Positions 56,892 through 64,000 of a stretch of 64,000 bases of DNA are shown one piece after another; position 1 is the first letter of the stretch, and every line of letters starts with the position of its first letter. The translations under genes and the position numbers were made by a program. The DNA lies in assembly GCA_016748015.1 (NCBI GenBank), contig JAAOMT010000617.1:628635-692634 (forward strand). Reading direction: 5' to 3'. The notes beneath the pieces were generated by a model. The model was given only the letters and a program-made list of their open reading frames with translations, was not told the origin of the DNA and did not search any database. The stretch is from Geosiphon pyriformis. Its lineage: Eukaryota > Glomeromycota > Glomeromycetes > Archaeosporales > Geosiphonaceae.

Positions 56892-58214
56892 TTATACTTG
56901 ATTTTTGCTGATTAATTAAGTTGGTATTACCACATCAGGCAGCCAATCATGTTGTTTATAATATTTTTTGAATTGTGTATTATGAACAGAATGATCATTG
57001 AAGATTGTTCCAGATTGATTTTGAAGAATATAAGAACCATTGTTCAAAACTTTGTTGACTATAAAGGGTTCTTTCTACTGGTTAGAGAATTTATCACCAT
57101 AGATATTGTTTCTGTCTAAATAGTATTCTAGTATCAAGTCATCAACACTTAAAAAAAGTGTTTTATATGTTTTCTTTTTCTTAAGCTTTTCTTAGAACTG
57201 TTTTATTTTTTCAAAAGCAATTATTTGTGCTTCTATCAAGGAGTTAAAAATGATATCAAGTCTTCTTTGCAAAATGTTTTTGTAATTTTCTATTGTAATC
57301 TCTTTAAAGAGTATTGTTTCAATATCAGTTTCTATTGGTAGTGTTGCTATGTATCCATAGAGCAGATAAAAAGGTTTATAACTTGTTATGTCATAATTTA
57401 CAGTTCTATAAGCAAACAAAGCTGAAAACAGTACTTTGTTTTATAAGTTTGTTTCTTTACTGGTTTTGGCTAGGGTTTTACATAGTGTTTTATTGAAATG
57501 TTCTACTAAGCCATTTGTTTGGGAGTGATAAGAAGAGAAAAGTTTATGATATATTCTCATTTTTCTACAAAGTTCTTCAACCAGTGTATTGAGAAAAGCT
57601 CTTTCTCTATCAGATAAAAGTCCTTTGGGGCAGCCATGACAACAAATAATATCTTCATAAATGAAATTGGCTATTGAGACTGCTGTTTGGTCTGGGATGG
57701 CTCTTGCTTCTACCTATTTTATAAGATAGTTGGTAGCTGTGATAATATATCTGTTGCTATCAGGAGTGATTGTTAAAAGTCCAATAATATTTATACCAAT
57801 TCTGTCAAATGATTGACCAACAGAGATTGGATGAATATCTTCTTTGCAATTGGGTTTGTCTCTTCTTTGGCAGATGTCACAGGTTTTGATGTATTCAGCA
57901 ATGTTTTTTTCCAAGATAGGCTAATAATAGCAGACTAAAGTTTTTTGAATTGTTTTTGTTTTTTCAAAGTGTCCAACTAATGGGTCAGTGTGCATGTTGT
58001 ATATTACAATTTCTCTTTCTTCAAATCTGATGACTCTTTAAGGGCAGTTAAGATCTTTTCTATTTCTTTTATATAGCTAGTTCTGGCAAATTAAATAGAA
58101 ATTTGATTGTTTATGCAAATGTTCTCTTTGCTGTTGAATGTATTCTGGTGGGTATTGTTCTTTACCCAAAAATTCCATTAAGGCAGAGTAGTTGTTCAAG
58201 TCCATTATCGTGTT
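56892..58214 (-). pseudogene. A3 integrase
   Basis: EYIKTCDICQRRDK, GINIIGLLTI (first Asp lost, GID to GIN), LLSDRE with the second Asp, and GLVEHFNKTL with the Glu. Several stops. Tail KKKTYK and VNKVLNNGSYIL as in A1. Confidence 0.82.
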
Positions 58215-58790
58215 TGTTTGTGAAAGAGTTACTAATAATTAAGTTGATTTGGTTTGAGAAGTTGTACTATCACAGGATGATAAGTCTAAAGAGAGTGTCT
58301 GCATTTTGATGATTTGCTCCTTTGTGGTGTTGAATATTATAGTTGAATTCATCCAAGTGGAGTATCCAGCAAGTTATTTGTTTGTGTTCCAGCTTCTTTT
58401 TATTGTGCAGCCAAACCAAGACTTGATGATCTGTTACTACTAAGAATTTTGTACCAAGAAAATATTGATTCCAGTAGCTAGTAGCCCAAACTACTGCTAA
58501 ACATTTTTGTTCTGTAACTGAATAGTTCTTTTCTGCTGATATGAGAGATCTACTGGCATATGCTATGACATGTTCTTTGCTATTTTCATTTTTTTGTGAA
58601 AGAACAGCACCAAGTCTATAGCCAGATGTATTAGTGTAGAGGATGAAAGATTGGTCCAGATCAGGTTGCTTGAGAATTGGTTCAATAACAAGTTTTTCCT
58701 TCAGAATTTCAAAAGCATTTTGTTGATGAGTGTCCCAATAATAATTGACATTTTTTTTGAGTAGTTAATTGAGAAGAAAGGCAATTTTGG
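58215..58790 (-). pseudogene. A3 RNase H domain
   Basis: FILYTNTSGYRLGAVLSQKN (first catalytic Asp is Asn), YASRSLISAEKNYSVTEQKC and VVTDHQVLVWLHNKK. Frames are broken. Confidence 0.8.
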
Positions 58791-59559
58791 AGAAATCCTT
58801 GATAAATTTGCAATAGTAAGAGACCAAACCAAGAAAAAAGCAAAGTTTAGAAACATTCATTGATTGTCTAATGTTTTGAACTTTTTCAACTTTAGCTGGA
58901 TTAAAGAAGATTCCATCTTTTGTAATAAGATGACCAAAGAACTGGGTGAATTGGCATCCAAAAAAAGATTTGATTGAGTTGATCTTAAGGCCAGCATTTC
59001 TGAGCAGGTCAAAAACCTTTTGTAAATGTTTAAGGTGTTCATCTCAGGTTTTTGAATATATCATTATGTCATTCAAGTAAACCAGAACAAAGTTTTCTTT
59101 TACTGATTCAAACACTTTATCCATTAGGCATTAAAAAGTAAGAGGAGCATTGGTGAGACCAAAAGGCATGACTGTAAATTCATAAATGCCATACTTGGTG
59201 ATGAAGGCAGTTTTTTTTCTGCTTTCTGGATCTATTTCTACTTGCCAGAATTCAGCAGTTAAGTCAATGGTTAAGAAGAAAGCAGCACCATTGAATTTAT
59301 CTAATATTGCATTAATTTTGGAAAGTGGATACATGTCTCTTATAGTGATGACATTTAGTTGGCAGTAGTCAACACAGAAGCATAGGGTTCCATTTTTCTT
59401 GGATACCACTACAACTGGGAAAGCCCATTCACTCTTGGTTTCTTGTATGAATCCAAGATCTTTCATCTGGTTTATTTTTTTCTTAATAAACTCATCATTG
59501 TGTTGATTGGATTGATAAGGCTTTAAATGGATGGGATGAGTTTTTTTTGTAGTGATAAT
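58791..59559 (-). pseudogene. A3 reverse transcriptase
   Basis: EWAFPVVVVSKKNGTL, FCVDYCQLN, FWQVEID, MPFGLTNAPLTF followed by the same TAA as in A2, and LVYLNDIMIYS: the catalytic box at 59068-59079 is YLND, losing the first Asp. Confidence 0.86.
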
Positions 59560-60920
59560 ATGTTGTATTACATGGGTTCATCCAGGAATGTTACCTTCTT
59601 TTGAAATAACTGGGCTATTTCTAGCCAACAGATTTTCAATGTCTATTTTTCTTTCTTTAGGAGAAGGTTCTTTTTGTTCTACAACTAGTAATTGGATTTT
59701 AGATGATTTATTCTCAAAGGACTTTTGTACTTCTCTAAGTTCTTCTTGAAGTATCAAGCTAATTAGTTTCCAATCTTTGTAATAGATCAGGCAGGATTTG
59801 CATTCATCATTTGGTAAATACAAAGGTTTATTACACCAACATTATACACAAAGGCCATGTTATCAATAACTGTATTTGGCTTTCTTGCCAGGTTTTTTGT
59901 TAAAAGCTTTTCTGAGAATATCATAGTAGGGCCAACAGATTAACTTGCCATTTACCATGATTCTTTCTTTGTTAGCTTTAACATTGTCCAGTAGCTTGCT
60001 ATTGCTGGTAAAGATGGTATAATCTTCATCATTGCTCTTATCATCATCTGATTTATCTGATTGTTTTTCTTCTTGGTTCTGTTTAGTTGTTGGAGGAGTT
60101 GTTCAATGACAGCATTTAACCACAATGGGTTTTTCACCACATCTGATGGTTAGCTCACACAGTTTATAGTCAAGTAGTGCTTTGGCTTTCTTAAGCCACT
60201 TGTTACCAATAATAATAATATACTCTTTTGCTTCAGATACTTCTATATCTGTTTTAATGCTAATACAATTAATGCGAACAGGAATGGCTTTGGCTATACC
60301 TAAACTTTTCTCTTTGTCACCATGTACATTAGTTATAGGCCGAATAAAAGATTCATTAATTTTTCTTTCAATGGCTTCCAGAAAGTGTTTGGCAATTACA
60401 CTAACAGATAATCCACTGTTTAGGATTAAATCAATGAAATAGCCAGCCATTTGGACTTTACAAATCAGAGGAATAACATTGCTGTTGTTAGCAAATTCAG
60501 CTTGACAAGAGTGTTTGTTGGTTTTTGGTATCTTTTTCTTTAGTATTAAGAATTTGTGAAGATCTTTTCTGAACTGTGAATGGGTCATTAGTTGGCCAAA
60601 TGTAATGTGTGCTAAGGTTTCCATGAGATCTTTAACAACAAAATAGGGTCCAAATTTTTGTACAATTTCTGGGAGTTCCAATTTTGAAGAATTTTTAAAA
60701 ACTTTAGCTTTTGGTGGCTCATTGTTGTCAGCAGCAAAAGTTGAAACTTTGTTGAGATTTAGAATGAAATCAACTTTGGTTTTCTTCTTCTTTTTTGTTA
60801 AGTCAGAGGTGTTGATTGCTAATTCATCCATATTATAATCATCATCAGTTAGGTTAAAAGCATAAAAAAGGTTTTCTTCTGGTTGGCTTGCATTCTCACC
60901 CTTTGGAGATGTGCCTACCA
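59560..60920 (-). pseudogene. A3 protease and linker (start of pol)
   Basis: Open 60921-60103, reading VGTSPKGENASQPEENLFYA, later LILNSGLSVSVI where the catalytic Asp is Asn, and IGNKWLKKAKALLDY. Further on ECKSCLIYYKDW of the small Cys motif near 59790. Broken near 60100 and 59830. Confidence 0.84.
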
Positions 60921-62414
60921 ATTTAAAGGCTGATAAACAGTAGCTTTAACTAAAAGATTCTCTCCAAAAAAATTGATGTTGACATGATTGGGTTTTTAAT
61001 TAGGAACATTATTATTGTTGGATCTGTTATTCTGGATATTATTATTTCTAGTGTCCATTTAGTCTACAGCAATAGCACACAGATGAGCCACAATTTTGTT
61101 GTCTTTGATATAATGGTTGTTGAGAGTGATTGAAGTGGGATTCAAATCTGGGTCTTTGAAGTTACTGGTTGTCTCTGACTGCTTGGGCTAATGATTCTAA
61201 TAGCTGAGTAAGGTTAGCAGTAAGTCTGTCTATTAATTGTTTATTGGGGTCTTGAGTATGAGTGGCAAAAGAGATAGCAGCCATTTGTGGAGCTGGAACC
61301 ATAGCAGAAGCAAAAGCAAAAACTGAAAGAGTAGATCCTAAGTGCATTTTTTGGTTGTCTTCTATTCTCTGGACAAGTTCAATGGTCATATCTATTGTGA
61401 GATTATCTTTCAGGACCAGAAGGGGCCAAATAGCATATGAGAAATCAGTTCTCAATTTTTTTGTGAAGGAATGAATTTTTTGCTCTTTTGTCTAATTTTT
61501 ACCAAAGTCTATATGCTTAATTAGTTTTCTAATGACTTTAGTGTATTCAGTTACTATTTCTCCTAAGTCTTCAGTTCTTTTTTTTAATTCCATGTGCCAT
61601 TTGGATATTAAGATAGGAGTTCTAAATTTTGTTTCAAACTGGGTAGTAAAAGAGATATTATCTTCTTTAGTATTTGCTGGTGTCCATCTAATAATTCTTT
61701 GCTGAGCATTGGCATTGATTTCTTATAAGAACCAAGTAACAGGAAAGCCTTGAAGGTAGCCACCAACAATTTGAAACTTGTATTCATTATTATATTGGTT
61801 TGCTATGGCAGCTCTCTTAAAATCATCCAGCCATTCAATTGAATCTTGGATATTATCTCTGAATAATGGTAATGGGGTGTTGTTTCTTCATCCTAAAGCA
61901 GTTTGTATACCTTGGAGAGTGATCAGAATGTTTTGTTGCAGAGGGTCTTGAGCCATTGGTTCAGTTGTAACTGTTTGTATGGAGTGTTCTGATTTACTTG
62001 AAAAAAGATCAAAAATGGGAATGGTTTGATAGCTTTCTTCTTCTGTTTCAAAGAGAGTTTCAGTTGCTTGATGGGCAGCAATCCAAATGTAGATTTAATG
62101 ATTCAATATTCGAAATCAGGGGGCTGTTGTTCAAAAGTTGTAGAATATAAAAGCTGATTGATACTGTTGTTTCTTTCTTCAAAGTTGTCTTCAAAATAAG
62201 CTTGGTCAAAGTAATAGGTTGTATAAGCTGTATAGGTTTCAGCTAAATGCTTGTTCAGGAACCAGTTCCAAAAGTCTTGAAATTGTCTGCTGGATTGTTC
62301 TTTAATGGGGAAGCAAATCAAGCAGAAGGGCAAAGGATTGAGTTCAATAAAGTCTAGATCATTTTTGTTGTGTGCTTCTTCTAATTGTTATAGCAGATAT
62401 GAATAATTACCCAT
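60915..62414 (-). pseudogene. A3 gag
   Basis: ATG at 62414, then NDLDFIELNPLPFCLICFPI and the capsid segment; 61455-61162 reads IWPLLVLKDNLTIDMTIELV and QDPNKQLIDRLTANLTQLLE. The zinc knuckle is deleted or scrambled near 61060. Ends VYQPLNW at 60915-60917. Stops and at least one frame slip. Confidence 0.82.
60921..60927 (-). promoter_or_regulatory. -1 frameshift site at the gag-pol junction of A3
   Basis: TTTAAAT in phase T-TTA-AAT, two codons before the gag TAG. Homologous to TTTAAAC in A2; both are canonical slippery heptamers. Confidence 0.72.
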
Positions 62415-62444
62415 ACAATAGGAAACAAAGTAGAATTTGACAAT

Positions 62445-62460
62445 CTTACAGAAAGCACCA
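62445..62460 (-). other. A3 primer-binding site (mutated)
   Basis: TGGTGCTTTCTGTAAG, two C-to-T changes and one G-to-A change from the A2 and C site. Confidence 0.6.
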
Positions 62461-62466
62461 CTTTTA

Positions 62467-63216
62467 TGTTATAAGTTGGAGTAATAAGCTAATGAATAGC
62501 AAAGGAAAACAGAATTGTAAGGTAATGAAAATAATCAAAGGGAATTCAACTTCAAAGAGCAAATTAAATGAGTATGGATTCAATATATAAGATCAGTCTC
62601 ATAAAATATCTCAGTTGCTATACTTTTCAAAGCTAACCAGGAAATTTGAAGATAGAAGGATAGTTCATATTGTCAACAAATAATCACATACTAGTATAAT
62701 TCTATGCTTCACATTAGCACTCTTAGAATTCAATATCAGATATTAGATATACTCTTCAGTTATGTTTTATTCAATAGTCTTCAAATGCTACAATTACATG
62801 TTTCAGAAAAAGTGTAAGAAATAACCAACAAGTAATTTTTTATCCCAAGATGTTCAGATACTTGAAGATAGAGAAAGAGAAATTAGTAATAAGAAAATGA
62901 TTAAGATGAAAGTGTTATTTTATTTATTTGATTTTCTTGATTTCTATATGCTTTTCTACAATTAAGAGATTCATCGCTTATATAGCTATCAAAAGTGGTC
63001 AATAATCAGGTCAACAACTAGGTCAATGATCAGGTCAATAATCAGGTTAATAATCAGGTCATTGATTAGGTCAATGATCAGGTCAATGATCAGATCAATG
63101 ATCAGGTCATTGATCAAGTCAATGATTACTTTCTAAAAATAGAGTGGCTAATTTATATGACATCAGTGGCTAATACATGTGATAATTAATAAGAAGTATA
63201 AGTTTTAACTATAACA
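62467..63216 (-). repeat. A3 5' LTR
   Basis: 750 bp, TGTTATAAG...CTATAACA. Minisatellite with about eleven 12-bp units at 62998-63128. Confidence 0.95.
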
Positions 63217-63220
63217 ATAT

Positions 63221-64000
63221 ATTTGTTGTTATGCTTTTAAGTTTATATTTATTTATCTTACTACCAATTTTTTTTTCTGGTAGTGGTTTTTTTGATCTAA
63301 TAATAATATGTGTTCTACTGTTATTAGTTATAGTAGTTTGTTTTTTAATAGTTAAAGTAATATTTAAATAATTTTTAGTTTAATATTCATAGAAAGTATA
63401 AAAAGTGGTTTAAATATTTTGATTCAGGAAATAATTGTTTATGTTAATTAAAAATATCTTTGTTTTAAAAATAATGTATTTATTTATATTTGATTTTTGT
63501 TAATTGTTTGGGTTGGTATTATTACAACAAATAACCAATCAGACTATTTGTAATATTTTTTAAGTTACATGCTATAAACAAGATAATCATTAAAAATTGT
63601 TTTATATTAATCTTGTAGAATATAAAAATCATTAATCAAAACTTTGTTGATTATAAAAAGTTTTTTTTACTAGTTAGAAAATTTATTACTATAGATATTA
63701 TCTCTGTTTAAACAATATTTTAATATTAAGTTACTAATACTTAAAGAAAGTATTTTATAGCTTTTTTTAAAACTGTTTTATTTTTTCAAAAACAATTATT
63801 TGTATTTTTACTAATAAATTAAGAATATATTAAGTTTTCTTTATAAAATGTTTTTGTAATTTTCTATTGTGATTTTTTCAAAAAGTATTATTTTAATGTC
63901 TGTTTTTATTGGTAAAATTGTTATTTGTCTATAAAGCAGATAAAAAATTCATAACTTGTTATATTATAATTCAGCAAACAAAGCTAAAAATAGCACTTTG
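63221..64000 (-). pseudogene. A4 internal region (second piece): ORF3 and integrase tail
   Basis: Resumes A4 after A3. It is collinear with A2 25640-26400 (ORF3 start, pol end, integrase tail) but heavily AT-shifted, with no open frame, and runs off the window end. Confidence 0.78.

Larger units (their letters stand above)
34893..63216 (-). mobile_element. LTR retrotransposon A3, family A, split by element C
   Basis: Flanked by atat (34889-34892, 63217-63220). With C removed it is 7740 bp, one base less than A2. Minus-strand order gag, frameshift site, protease, RT, RNase H, integrase, ORF3. It interrupts ORF3 of A4. Protease and RT catalytic residues are lost (NSG and YLND). Confidence 0.93.
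16139..64000 (-). mobile_element. Decayed family-A element A4, host of all later insertions
   Basis: A4 is pieced together from 16139-16360, 34094-34608 (LTR), 34609-34892 and 63221-64000 (internal). Its LTR sums to 737 bp, matching the 742-750 bp of other copies. The internal part covers ORF3 and the integrase tail, on the minus strand, and runs off the window. Almost all differences from A2 are C-to-T or G-to-A. Element B split its LTR and element A3 split ORF3. Confidence 0.85.

Noticed and set aside
63000-63128. Regular short repeats that could suggest a CRISPR-like array
   Set aside because: Contiguous 12-bp units without spacers, inside an LTR of a eukaryotic element; a minisatellite.

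Overview
The window looks like nuclear DNA of a filamentous early-diverging fungus. The best guess is an arbuscular mycorrhizal fungus (Glomeromycotina): extremely AT-rich intergenic DNA, short GT-AG introns, conserved fungal housekeeping genes and a mass of Ty3/gypsy-type LTR retrotransposons. That placement is inference; no rRNA or other taxonomic marker is present.

Layout. (1) 1-6.0 kb: the 3' end of a family-A LTR element (A1, plus strand), AT-rich filler, and a second, strongly decayed A copy. (2) 6.1-15.3 kb: the only host gene island, five spliced genes whose exon phases all join cleanly: neutral trehalase (-), Sec14-like CRAL-TRIO protein (-), a probable Mediator subunit 9-like protein (+), RBX1 RING-H2 protein (-) and an ABITRAM/FAM206-like protein (+). 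Head-to-head pairs share short intergenic promoters (364 bp and 176 bp). (3) 16.1 kb to the end: one nested block of LTR retrotransposons. A decayed A element (A4, minus) carries element B (16361-34089) in its LTR and element A3 (34893-63216) in its 3' internal region. B carries A2 (24495-32235) in gag. A3 carries C (35004-55583) in its LTR, and C carries D (43328-53569) in its integrase. Five of the insertions keep both LTRs and a perfect 4-bp target duplication (atgt, gtat, atat, atgg, acat). With inserts removed, A2 and A3 are 7741 and 7740 bp, which validates the decomposition.

Element biology. Three families are present: A; B/C; and D. All have TGTTA...TAACA LTR ends, a PBS beginning TGGTG, a purine-rich PPT and the order gag-protease-(Cys-rich)-RT-RNase H-integrase. 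B, C and D also carry a dUTPase domain between protease and RT. Family A fuses gag to pol through a canonical -1 frameshift heptamer (TTTAAAC/T), whereas D keeps gag-pol in one frame. All three families have an additional uncharacterised ORF ('ORF3' here) between integrase and the 3' LTR. Every copy is dead: stop codons and catalytic-residue losses are almost all G-to-A/C-to-T transitions, and LTR pairs differ essentially only by transitions, as expected from a RIP-like or cytosine-deamination process.

One 20-N gap (49407-49426) is flanked by an exact 299-bp duplication. It is almost certainly an assembly artefact, because collapsing it restores the pol frame of D. Boundaries of decayed domains are approximate; exon junctions, LTR ends and target duplications were read base by base.
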